64,000 nucleotides of DNA from DATKHR01 sp036557365 (lineage in GTDB: Bacteria > Acidobacteriota > Vicinamibacteria > Vicinamibacterales > CAVVIG01), in assembly GCA_036557365.1 (NCBI GenBank), contig DATBHR010000043.1, positions 32,332 to 96,331 of the forward strand, in the 5' to 3' direction. The first letter of the stretch is position 1. The number at the start of each line of letters is the position of its first letter. This document shows, piece by piece, positions 45,306-53,057 of the stretch. The translations under genes and the position numbers were made by a program. The notes below the pieces were generated by a model, which saw nothing but the letters and a program-made list of their open reading frames with translations, did no database searches and had not been told where the DNA came from.

Positions 45306-45806
45306 TCAGACCTTCTTGACGGATGCGGCGCCGACCCGGCTCAGCGCCTTTTCGATCGCATCAGACTTCCCGGCCGCGTTGTCAGTCCCCACGAGAATCT
45401 GACCATCCGCGACGGCGCGATCGTACAGCACCGGCTTCCGCCGGAGCAGGCCGCCTGCGACGATGAGCGTCGCGACGGTCGCGAGGATCGCGCCCAGCAT
45501 CGTCAACTCGAAGACAACGATCAGATTCGGCCACCACGCGACGATCGGCATGTTGCCGGTCGGCAGCGGCCAGGCGAGTTCCGTCATGCGCGTCAGCCAT
45601 GCGCCGGAGATGAGGCCGAGGAAACCACCGGCGCTCGCAACGTACCAGATGCGTGACGCATGGTTCATCTGGCCGAATTCCCAGTGCTCCAGCGGTTCGG
45701 CGCTGATGACCGTGATGTCGCCGTCCTGGAGACCGAGCGACCGCAGTTCGTCCACCGCGCGTTGAGCCGACGCCGGCTGTCCGTAGAGACCGTAGATTGC
45801 GCTCAT
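45306..45806 (-). CDS. actD: Alternative complex III subunit ActD (DUF3341)
   Basis: 166 residues. N-terminal soluble part (AIYGLYGQPASAQRAVDELR; DITVISAEPLEHWEFGQMNH) followed by two membrane helices (WYVASAGGFLGLISGAWLT; PNLIVVFELTMLGAILATVA), the DUF3341 pattern of ActD. It is the last gene of the complex III operon; its start overlaps the actC stop (ATGA). It is a structural membrane subunit beside ActC, with no cofactor motif. Confidence 0.9.
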   Translation of the reverse strand: MSAIYGLYGQPASAQRAVDELRSLGLQDGDITVISAEPLEHWEFGQMNHASRIWYVASAGGFLGLISGAWLTRMTELAWPLPTGNMPIVAWWPNLIVVFELTMLGAILATVATLIVAGGLLRRKPVLYDRAVADGQILVGTDNAAGKSDAIEKALSRVGAASVKKV

Positions 45807-47164
45807 GCGGGCGTCTCTCCCAGCGGCCGCGCGGGCAGGCGGTGCGGAACGGCCGGCGCTTCAGTCACCATCGCCTGGTGCTCGCCGACCTTCAATTCCC
45901 AGATGGCGATGATCGGGACGAACTTCGCGAACAGCGTGTAGAGCAGCATCATGGCCGCGAACGTCGCGATCGTGATCAGAATCTCGACAGGCTGCGGACG
46001 GTACTGTCCCCACGTGTACGGCAGATATTTGTGACTGAGCGACGGCACGACGATGAGAAAGCGCTCGAGCCACATGCCGATGCAGACGGCGAATGACGCG
46101 GCGACGCAGCCGGTGATGGTGCGGAACTTCCGGATCCCGAGCAGCACCAGCGGAATCAGGAAATTGCACACCACCATCGTCCAGTAGAGCGGCGAGAACG
46201 AGCCGCGCTGCGTGGTGTAGAACACGTTCATCTCGGCGACGTCGTTGCCGTACCACGTGGTGAGCCGCTCGGCGAACACGAAGTACGCCCAGAGCAGGCT
46301 CATCATCAACAACAACCGACCGAGGTTGTCGAAGTGAATCGGACGCAGGTACTCCTCGAGATGGAGAAACTTGCGCAGCGCCGCCATCGCGAGGATCAAC
46401 CCGGCGATGCCGCTGAAGATGGCTCCCGCGACGAAGTACGGTCCGAACATCGTCGAGTGCCACATCGGGACCGGCGCCATCGAGAAGTCGAACGACACGA
46501 TCGTGTGGACCGAGACGGCCACCGGAATAATGGCGACGGCCATGATCGACATCGCCGCTTCGAGGCGATGCCACTGCTTGGTCGTGCCACGCCAGCCGAG
46601 CGCCAGCGCGCCGTAAATGCTCCGGCGCAGTCCCGTCGATCGATCGCGAATGAGCGCGAAGTCGGGAATCATCGGCAGGAACAGGAACAGCACGCTGCCG
46701 GTCAGGTACGTGGAGATGGCGAAGAAGTCCCAGACGAGCGGCGAACGGAAGTTCGGCCAGATGAGCCGCTCGCTCGGATACGGCACGAGCCAGAAGAAGA
46801 GCCACGGACGCCCGAGGTGAATGATCGGGAACATCGCGCCGATCATCAGCGCGAACGCGGTGATCACCTCCGCGCAGCGCGTCACCGGACGCCGCCAGCC
46901 CGCATCGACGAGGCGCAGGATGGCGGAAATCAGCGTCCCGGCGTGGCTGATGCCGATCCAGAAGACGAAGTTCGTGATGTAGAACGCCCAGTACACCGGC
47001 ATGTTGATGCCGGCGACGCCCAGGCCCATGTACATCTGATAGATCCAGGCACCGAATCCCGCGGCGACGATGCTGCCGAGGACCACGACGAGAAGATAGA
47101 ACCGCCACGACGTCCGCAGGAGCGGACGCATCAGATCATCGACGATGTTCGGCTGCTCGCTCAT
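45803..47164 (-). CDS. actC: Alternative complex III quinol-binding membrane subunit ActC (NrfD/PsrC family)
   Basis: 453 residues with about ten membrane helices. NrfD-type landmarks: YITNFVFWIGISHAGTLISA in the early helices (His/Asp region near the proposed quinol site), FPIIHLGRPWLFFWLVPYPS, GLRRSIYGALALGWRGTTKQ, SFDFSMAPVPMWHSTMFGPY. It oxidises quinol and passes electrons to the iron-sulfur subunit, possibly moving protons. It overlaps actB2 and actD by 4 bases at each end. The second NrfD-like subunit of the usual complex, ActF, is not encoded in this operon. Confidence 0.92.
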   Translation of the reverse strand: MSEQPNIVDDLMRPLLRTSWRFYLLVVVLGSIVAAGFGAWIYQMYMGLGVAGINMPVYWAFYITNFVFWIGISHAGTLISAILRLVDAGWRRPVTRCAEVITAFALMIGAMFPIIHLGRPWLFFWLVPYPSERLIWPNFRSPLVWDFFAISTYLTGSVLFLFLPMIPDFALIRDRSTGLRRSIYGALALGWRGTTKQWHRLEAAMSIMAVAIIPVAVSVHTIVSFDFSMAPVPMWHSTMFGPYFVAGAIFSGIAGLILAMAALRKFLHLEEYLRPIHFDNLGRLLLMMSLLWAYFVFAERLTTWYGNDVAEMNVFYTTQRGSFSPLYWTMVVCNFLIPLVLLGIRKFRTITGCVAASFAVCIGMWLERFLIVVPSLSHKYLPYTWGQYRPQPVEILITIATFAAMMLLYTLFAKFVPIIAIWELKVGEHQAMVTEAPAVPHRLPARPLGETPA

Positions 47165-47853
47165 GCAGGCGTCTCACGCGCGAGATACGTCACCTTCGGA
47201 AGCGTGCCGACTTCCTCGAGCAGCTTGCTGCCGCGCGACGATCGCGAAAGCTGTGAGACCTCGCTGTCCGGATCGTTCAGGTCACCGAAGACGAGCGCCT
47301 TCGCCGCGCACGACTGCACGCAGGCAGGCTTGATGTCGCCGTCCTTCAGCTCGCGCTTCTCGGCTTTCGCGTCGATCTGCGCGGCGGAGATGCGCTGCAC
47401 GCAGAACGTGCATTTCTCCATGACGCCGACTTCTCGAACCGACACGTCTGGATTGAGCTGCACGTTGAGCGGCTTGGGCCACTGCGGGTTGAAGAAGTCG
47501 AAGAAGCGGACGTTGTACGGACATGCGTTCGCGCAGTAGCGCGTGCCGATGCAGCGGTTGTAGACCTGCGCGTTCAGGCCTTCGGCCGTGTGATGACTCG
47601 CATACGTCGGGCACACCGGCTCGCATGGCGCCGCGTCGCATTGCTGGCACATCACGGGACGGAACTTCAGGCGGACGTCCGGAAACTCCCCTTCCCAGTA
47701 CCGCTCGACGCGGATCCAGTGCATCGCCCGACCGCGGGCCGCTTCTTCAGGCCCGACGGTCTGGATGTTGTTTTCCGCGTGACACGCCGTAACGCATGCT
47801 TCACAACCCGTGCATCGGTCGAGGTCGACCGCCATGCCCCATCGTGCAGACAT
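47161..47853 (-). CDS. actB2: Alternative complex III iron-sulfur subunit (ActB C-terminal half as a separate protein)
   Basis: 230 residues with four cysteine clusters. The first is RCTGCEACVTACHAEN and the second CQQCDAAPCEPVCPTY. The third, CIGTRYCANACPYNVRFF, lacks one Cys and so probably holds a [3Fe-4S]. The last is CTFCVQRI...ACVQSCAAKALVFGD. This is the four-cluster electron wire that in most ActB proteins is fused behind the molybdopterin-oxidoreductase-like half. Here it is a separate gene, 81 bases after that half. There is no signal peptide, so it would have to be exported by association with the Tat-signal subunit. Confidence 0.9.
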   Translation of the reverse strand: MSARWGMAVDLDRCTGCEACVTACHAENNIQTVGPEEAARGRAMHWIRVERYWEGEFPDVRLKFRPVMCQQCDAAPCEPVCPTYASHHTAEGLNAQVYNRCIGTRYCANACPYNVRFFDFFNPQWPKPLNVQLNPDVSVREVGVMEKCTFCVQRISAAQIDAKAEKRELKDGDIKPACVQSCAAKALVFGDLNDPDSEVSQLSRSSRGSKLLEEVGTLPKVTYLARETPA

Positions 47854-47934
47854 ATCGCAGCACTCACCTTTTCAACGTGCAACTCTCAACGCTCAATTGA
47901 TACTTGAACGTTGACCGTTGTTCGTTCTTCACCG

Positions 47935-50091
47935 TCAACGTACCTCGGTTCCGTGCGGGTTCTCACGCATCCCGCCCGCGAACACGATCAGGCTGCCGTC
48001 GGCTTCCCCCGCCCGCGCAATCTTGACGCGCGTCGCCGCCCACGCCAGCACGCCGGTCTCCGATTCCGCCAGCGGCGCGAGGATGCGCAGCGGATTCACC
48101 CCGCGCTTGCTCGCGAACCGCGTGAACGTCTCGTGCCCCTGCCCGACCGGCATGGCGACGATGTCCGGTGCGATCCCGGGCGAGAGGACAGCCGGCGCGC
48201 GGACGGTTCCCTGGCTCGAGGTCACGTCGATCAGATCGCCCTGCGCGATGCCGGCCTTCGCCGCCGTCGCGGGATTGATCTCCACCCAGCTGCTCCACAT
48301 CGCGGTCGTCAGCGGATCGGGCAGTTCCTGGAGCCACGGCAGGTGCGCCGTCGATCCATCGTGAAACGCCTGCGATGCGTACGGCAGGAAGTGCATCGGA
48401 TACGTCGACGCGTCGCCGTCGAAGTTCGGCGCGACGTACGCCAGATTGCGCGCCTCCTTGCCCGCCGGTCGCGCGGCCGCCTGCAGCTGCGCCTTCCACC
48501 AGCCGCCCTGCTTCTCGACGCCGCTCCACGCGTCCTCGTCCAGCTTGTCGAAGCTGGCCTTGAGCGCATCCTCGAACGACTGCCACGGCAGCGTCACCGG
48601 TGTCTTCAGCTTCCCTGCCACCTCGATCAACACGTCGGGCGTCGCACGCGTCTTGTACAGCGGACGCATCACGGCGGGGGCAGCGTTGACGACGGCGTCG
48701 AGCGAGCCGGACTCGGGGACACTGTCGATCCACGTTTCGAGGAACGTGTGATCCGGCAGCAGCAGATCGGCGTTGACGCTCGTGTCGTCGAGGAAGCTGC
48801 CGAAGCTGGCGATAAAGGGAATCGCGGCCAGCGACTCGCGGACCTTCCACGCCTGCGGCGATCCGAACACCGGATTCGCACCGTCGAGCAGCAGCGCCTG
48901 CGCGCGCAGATCGCGGATGTGGTGCGCGGGCTGCGTGAGATTCTCGCGAAGGGCAACGGACTGCGGCGTGAAGAACACGCCACCCGGCTGCCCAACCGCG
49001 CCGAGGACGGTGTTCAACGCGTTCACCGCATGTGCGTGGAACGATCCGTTCGTCTGAGCGAGTGCCGGTCCACCGATGACCGCAACCGCTGGACGCCGGT
49101 CCGCAATCTCGCGCGCGAGGCGCTCGATCCGCGCAGCGGTCACGCCCGTGGTCGTTTCGACGGCGGCCGGCGCGTAATCCGCCAGCAGCGCTTCGTCTCC
49201 GGGGCCCACCTTGTTAGCGACGAGCACGTGCGCAAGTCCCAGCGCGAGCACGCCTTCGGTGCCGGGGCGTATCGGAATCCACGTGTCGGCGCTCGCGCCG
49301 GTCAGCGACATCCGCGGCTCGACCTGGACGAACGTGCCGCGCACGCCAGCGCGGCCGCGTCGCAGCGCGCCGAAGGCGGCGTTCTGCGACACGGGCGAAT
49401 TCCATGTACCGAGCACGTCCGCGCCAAAACTGATGACGAGGCCCGCGCGCGCGAAATCGAACGTCGGCAGCTGATCGTGACCGAAGCTCGCCAGATTCGC
49501 CTTGCGCACCACATCGTCGGCAAAGACTTCGAATCCGATGGGCGGCGGCGCGCCGAAGCGCGACAGGAATTCGGCGAACAGCTCGAGGCGACGGCTTCGG
49601 CGAGGCCGCACGACCGCCGCGAGCGTCTTCCGGTCGGTCAAGGCATCGAGCTTCGACACGAGCTCGCCGACGGCCTCGTCCCACGAGATTTCCTGATACT
49701 GGCCGGTGCCGCGCGCGCCGGTTCGCTTCATCGGCGCCGTCAGACGATCCGGGTGGTACGTCAGCTGAATCGCCGCCTGCCCGCGCGCGCACAAGCCGCC
49801 GTGATTCACCGGATGCTGCGGCTGTCCTTCGAGCTTCTTCGCCGCCTTGACGACGACGACGCCGGCCCGACCGTTGCGGGTCGTCTCGAAGTCGGCGTCC
49901 ATGACGCGGACGGTGAGGCCGCAGCCGGCGCTGCACAGCGGACAGACGCTCGGCTTCCACTCGGCAATGCCCGGCAGAAGATCGTCCTCGGGCACGAAAC
50001 GAATGAGCTGATGCTCGGGATTGCCGCACGCGGTCAGCGCGGCGCCAGTGCCGGTGACGGCGGTCAGCTTGATGAAGTCGCGGCGATCCAT
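47935..50091 (-). CDS. actB1: Alternative complex III molybdopterin-oxidoreductase-like subunit (ActB N-terminal half)
   Basis: 718 residues. Twin-arginine start MDRRDFIKLTAVTGTGAALT with a following Cys (AACG). A four-Cys motif CPLCSAGCG...LCARGQ resembles the [4Fe-4S] site of the complex iron-sulfur molybdoenzyme family. The remainder is a DMSO-reductase-like fold (FGHDQLPTFDFARAGLVISF; GADVLGTWNSPVSQN; LLPDHTFLETWIDSVPESGS; SSWVEINPATAAKAGIAQGD). ActB homologues are thought not to carry molybdenum. It scaffolds the iron-sulfur and haem subunits. It is separated from the four-cluster half by 81 bases rich in AACG/CGTTGA repeats. Confidence 0.9.
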   Translation of the reverse strand: MDRRDFIKLTAVTGTGAALTACGNPEHQLIRFVPEDDLLPGIAEWKPSVCPLCSAGCGLTVRVMDADFETTRNGRAGVVVVKAAKKLEGQPQHPVNHGGLCARGQAAIQLTYHPDRLTAPMKRTGARGTGQYQEISWDEAVGELVSKLDALTDRKTLAAVVRPRRSRRLELFAEFLSRFGAPPPIGFEVFADDVVRKANLASFGHDQLPTFDFARAGLVISFGADVLGTWNSPVSQNAAFGALRRGRAGVRGTFVQVEPRMSLTGASADTWIPIRPGTEGVLALGLAHVLVANKVGPGDEALLADYAPAAVETTTGVTAARIERLAREIADRRPAVAVIGGPALAQTNGSFHAHAVNALNTVLGAVGQPGGVFFTPQSVALRENLTQPAHHIRDLRAQALLLDGANPVFGSPQAWKVRESLAAIPFIASFGSFLDDTSVNADLLLPDHTFLETWIDSVPESGSLDAVVNAAPAVMRPLYKTRATPDVLIEVAGKLKTPVTLPWQSFEDALKASFDKLDEDAWSGVEKQGGWWKAQLQAAARPAGKEARNLAYVAPNFDGDASTYPMHFLPYASQAFHDGSTAHLPWLQELPDPLTTAMWSSWVEINPATAAKAGIAQGDLIDVTSSQGTVRAPAVLSPGIAPDIVAMPVGQGHETFTRFASKRGVNPLRILAPLAESETGVLAWAATRVKIARAGEADGSLIVFAGGMRENPHGTEVR

Positions 50092-50124
50092 GTCTCGTGT
50101 CAGCTGCCTGTTGAGCGGTTCGTA

Positions 50125-50700
50125 TCAGTAGTGACAGGTGAGGCAGTCATTCGGCGCGTTCTTCTGCCGATGACAGTTCACGCAGAATCCCATCGTGTGG
50201 TCGACGGCGCGCTCGGCGACGGTCATCTCGGCGAGGTTACCGTGACACGTCGCGCAGTCGACGTTGGCGCGAATATGCGGCGCATGATTGAAACGGACGT
50301 GCGATTCGTGCGTGAAGCCGTAGACGCGCTGCCACGGAATCTCGATGCCCTTCTCGGAGTACGACGTGACCTGCTTGATGAGCGGCCGATCGGCGGCAAT
50401 CTGGCTGTGGCAGATCATGCAGGTCTTGACGCTCGGAATCCCGGCGATCGGTCCGCGTTCGACCGTCTCGTGACAGTCGGTGCACATGGCCTGCTTGGCG
50501 ATGTGCGTCTTGTGTGGAAACGGAATCGGCTGATGCGCGGTCGGCCGCACGCCGAAGAAATCGCGGAACGCCTCGCCGACCGTACGGTGCGCGGTAGTAA
50601 AGACCGCAGAGGTCGGAGGCGGCGGCGCGGTCCCGCACGCCGCAGCCATGACGAGCACGGCGAAGGAGGCCGCAACCCACAGGGGCCGGCAGCAGATCAT
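50125..50700 (-). CDS. actA: Alternative complex III pentahaem cytochrome ActA
   Basis: 191 residues with five c-haem sites: CTDCH, CMICH, CATCH, CVNCH and CLTCH (the last at the extreme C-terminus), plus extra His residues for axial ligation (FPHKTHIAKQ, THESHVRFNHAPH). The N-terminus has a lipoprotein-like signal (FAVLVMAAACG). It accepts electrons from the iron-sulfur subunit and passes them to monohaem ActE or an oxidase. It directly abuts actE (stop and start adjacent) and lies 33 bases upstream of actB1. Confidence 0.92.
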   Translation of the reverse strand: MICCRPLWVAASFAVLVMAAACGTAPPPPTSAVFTTAHRTVGEAFRDFFGVRPTAHQPIPFPHKTHIAKQAMCTDCHETVERGPIAGIPSVKTCMICHSQIAADRPLIKQVTSYSEKGIEIPWQRVYGFTHESHVRFNHAPHIRANVDCATCHGNLAEMTVAERAVDHTMGFCVNCHRQKNAPNDCLTCHY

Positions 50701-51093
50701 CTATTTGGCGCCGATGCTGTGGAGATAGTTGACGACGTTCCAGATGTCCGTGTCGGACATCTTTCCCTTGTAGCCCTTCATGTCGAACTTCGGGCCGGCG
50801 CCATTCTGGATGACGGCGAAGATCTCTCCGTCACTCGATCCGCGATCCCACTTTGCGTCCGTCAGGTCGGACGGATGCGTTCCCTGCGGCGCCATCGGGC
50901 CGTTGCCCTTGGCATCGTTTCCGTGACAGAAGCGGCAATTCTTCGTGAACAACGCCTTCCCCGCGGCGACTGACTCCGCGCTGGAGGCGACCGGGTTCTT
51001 CATCTTGGCAGCTTCGGGATTGCCTTGCGCGGCCGTGACGGCCGTCCAGGCGAGAACGAACGCAGGCAGCAGAACGATCGAAACACAGCGCAT
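50701..51093 (-). CDS. actE: Alternative complex III monohaem cytochrome c (ActE-like)
   Basis: 130 residues from the ATG at 51093 (AAAGGAG about 10 bases upstream), with a signal peptide (CVSIVLLPAFVLAWTAVTAA). One c-haem site CRFCHGNDAKGNGPMAP; distal Met ligand probably in KGYKGKMSDTDIWNVVNYL. It is the first gene of the operon, whereas in the best-known clusters the monohaem gene follows actD. It is the likely electron exit towards a terminal oxidase, none of which is encoded in the window. Confidence 0.87.
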   Translation of the reverse strand: MRCVSIVLLPAFVLAWTAVTAAQGNPEAAKMKNPVASSAESVAAGKALFTKNCRFCHGNDAKGNGPMAPQGTHPSDLTDAKWDRGSSDGEIFAVIQNGAGPKFDMKGYKGKMSDTDIWNVVNYLHSIGAK

Positions 51094-51130
51094 CAGGCGT
51101 CGGCTCCTTTGACGATCGGTCGAAGTCGTG

Positions 51131-51177
51131 ATTCTACGACATTTTTGTGGCGCGGCCTCCAATCGACGGCCGCGCTT
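51131..51177 (-). promoter_or_regulatory. -10 box and overlapping hairpin upstream of the complex III operon
   Basis: TAGAAT on the minus strand at 51136-51131, about 38 bases before the actE ATG; the -35 area (GAGGCC) is weak. An 8-bp inverted repeat (GCGCGGCC...GGCCGCGC, about 51150-51175) covers the -35 position and could be an activator or repressor site. Confidence 0.4.
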
Positions 51178-51350
51178 GGCCGTTCGTCATCGAATTGTCT
51201 CCACCATTTCTTGTCACGTTTCATCACGAATTGTCGCGATCGCTGTGACGCGATGTACGATGAGACTGCTGGTGCGGCGCTTGCTCGACTTCGTCCGCAC
51301 TTCATCTTCGGACGCGTAATCATTTCAGAATTGTTTGGAGGACGCGAAAC

Positions 51351-51818
51351 ATGGTACGGAACACGTGTCTCTCGGGTGTGATTGCGGCCTGCGCGCTGGC
51401 GCTGCCAGTGGTGGTCTCCGCGCAGCTCCCGGACAACTACAAAACACCCGGCGCGACACTCAAGGTCAAGAATGCCGACGTTTGCAAAGCGGACTACGCC
51501 GCGTCGGTGAAGGCGATCGCGGGTTGGCAGCGCAGTGAAGCGCTCGAGCGCTACGGCATCCGGCCGGAAGGCTTCTCGGGCGAACTCGATCATCTGGTCC
51601 CCGTCGCGCTCGGCGGCAGCAACGATCCGAACAACCTCTGGCCGTTCCACGCGCAGGGCGACTTCACGCTCGACGCCAAGAACGCGCTCGCGGCCCGGCT
51701 GCACGACATGGTCTGCGCCGGCAAGATTTCGTTGAAGGACGCGCAGGACGCATTCCGCAAGGACTGGACGAAGGCTTACCGGACGCACATGACGGCACTG
51801 AATGCGCCGGGCGAGTAG
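51351..51818 (+). CDS. Exported HNH-motif protein
   Basis: 155 residues; GGAGG lies 9 bases upstream of the ATG. A signal peptide (CLSGVIAACALALPVVVSA) is followed by a helical part with two Cys (KNADVCKADYAASVKAIAGW) and then the nuclease-like core GELDHLVPVALGGSNDPNNL WPFHAQ. This is the DH-(V/I)xPxxxGGxxxxxNLWP pattern of the HNH family, with His and Asn where the fold binds metal. A second Cys pair partner lies at MVCAGKISL. An exported HNH protein could be a secreted nuclease for nutrients or competition. No immunity gene is recognisable beside it. Confidence 0.75.
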   Translation: MVRNTCLSGVIAACALALPVVVSAQLPDNYKTPGATLKVKNADVCKADYAASVKAIAGWQRSEALERYGIRPEGFSGELDHLVPVALGGSNDPNNLWPFHAQGDFTLDAKNALAARLHDMVCAGKISLKDAQDAFRKDWTKAYRTHMTALNAPGE

Positions 51819-51819
51819 A

Positions 51820-51847
51820 CAGAATTGAGAATTGGGAATTGGGAATT
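51820..51847. repeat. Four tandem 7-bp units after the HNH gene
   Basis: GAATTGA, GAATTGG, GAATTGG and GAATTCC follow the stop of the HNH-motif gene directly. This is a short low-complexity tract and one of several such repeats in intergenic positions of this window. Confidence 0.6.
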
Positions 51848-51907
51848 CCGGAGCAACCGAGTTTCTAAGGCTGGGAGATGCGGACGAGCCGCTTCTCCCG
51901 GCCTTTT

Positions 51908-52568
51908 TTATTCTGCTCGCAGGGCGATGAGCGGATCGACTGCGGCGGCGCGGCGCGCGGGGAGGAAGCCGGCGACGGCGGTCACGACGGCGAGCACGGC
52001 GATCGCGATCAGCATCGTGAGCGGATCCCACGGCTTGATGCCGAACAGCTGGCTGCTCACGAGGCGGCTCGCGAGGAGCGCACACGGCAAGCCAATCGCA
52101 ATGCCGATCGCGCCCAGCCTGATCGCGCGCGCGAGCTCTTCCCGCAGGACGTGCCCTGCAGGCGCACCAATTGCCATGCGCACGCCAATGTCTTTCGTTC
52201 GTCGCGTGACTGCGTACGACATCGTGCCGTACACCCCGATGCTGGCGAGCGCAAGGGCGAGCGCGCCAAATGCGGTCACCAGCCGCGCCAGCAGGCGCTC
52301 CTGCCACAACGCCTCGTTCACCTGATCGCTCTCGGTGCGCACGTTGGCGAGCGCGAGGCCCGGCTCGATCTCGTGAATCACCCGGCGGACGGCCGGCAGG
52401 ACGGTCAACGGATCGCCGACGGTCCTGGCTTGCACGGAAATTCCCGCAAGGGTGGACGGCATCGCGGTGATCGGCACGTACGCGGTCGGCGGAAACCGTC
52501 CGCGCACGTTGTTGTACTTCGCGTTCTGAATCACGCCGACGATTTCATACTGCTTTGCGGGATCCACC
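51908..52568 (-). pseudogene. Truncated ABC-transporter permease (MacB/ADOP-type, C-terminal part only)
   Basis: The frame encodes about 220 residues of the C-terminal half of a FtsX/MacB-like permease. It holds the end of the periplasmic domain (DPAKQYEIVGVIQNAKYNNV; ISVQARTVGDPLTVLPAVRR; ESDQVNEALWQERLLARLVT) and three membrane helices with the ADOP signatures FGALALALASIGVYGTMSYA, DIGVRMAIGAPAGHVLREEL and LPARRAAAVDPLIALRAE. A normal member has 400-800 residues and starts with one or two N-terminal helices. Here homology stops where the CCGCAAT-type repeats begin (52566), and nothing upstream restores it. The remaining frame could still be translated, but it is a remnant. Confidence 0.75.
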
Positions 52569-52647
52569 AATCTCAAATCAAATCCGCAATCCGAGATCCG
52601 CAATCACCAATCAATCCGCAATCCGAGATCCGCAAATCCGCAATGGC
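52566..52647. repeat. CCGCAAT/CCGAGAT short-repeat block, copy 1
   Basis: Tandem variants of AATCCGCAATCCGAGATCCGC and CACCAATC. A stretch of more than 25 bases recurs in the second block at 52932-53050. It interrupts the truncated permease gene. Confidence 0.7.
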
Positions 52648-52931
52648 GAGGTCCGCATCATCGGCCTCGCCGTGGTCGCCGAATCCGGCGGCCCGAAAAC
52701 CGCGCCGCCGCTCGAACCCTGACGCTGCGCGCCGGTCCTGCTGATTCGACACATCGCTCCATGAAGGAGCGGCACCAAGGGGTTCATCCATCGCCGTCGA
52801 CGGCCCGTCAGACCGGCGCGACGGTCTCGCGGCGACGCGGTTTTCCTGAATCGCGAAGGCCCGCCTCCACGGCGACCACGTCGAGCCCGACGACACGGAC
52901 GCCGATCAGCGTCAGCGGCCCGGAACGGACT
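52648..52931. other. About 280 bases between the two repeat blocks, no intact gene
   Basis: No frame gives a recognisable protein. The two ends carry a partly matching inverted segment (plus strand GGCCTCGCCGTGGTCGCC near 52660; minus strand GGGCTCGACGTGGTCGCC near 52880), 15 of 18 positions alike. It may be degraded coding sequence of the permease region. Confidence 0.4.
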
Positions 52932-53050
52932 TGCCAATCACCAATCTCAAATCAAATCCGCAATCCTCAATCCGCAATGGCCAATCAATCCGCACTCCGA
53001 AATCCGCAATCACCAATCAATCCGCAATCCGAGATCCGCAATCCGCAATT
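52932..53050. repeat. CCGCAAT/CCGAGAT short-repeat block, copy 2
   Basis: The same units as at 52566-52647, longer and more varied, ending 8 bases before the stop codon of the TRAP permease gene on the minus strand. No regular spacers, so not a CRISPR array. Confidence 0.7.
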
Positions 53051-53057
53051 CATCGTT

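Noticed and set aside
52566..53050. Possible CRISPR array in the CCGCAAT repeat region
   Set aside because: Units are 7-10 bases, irregular, without unique spacers of constant length, and no cas gene is present.
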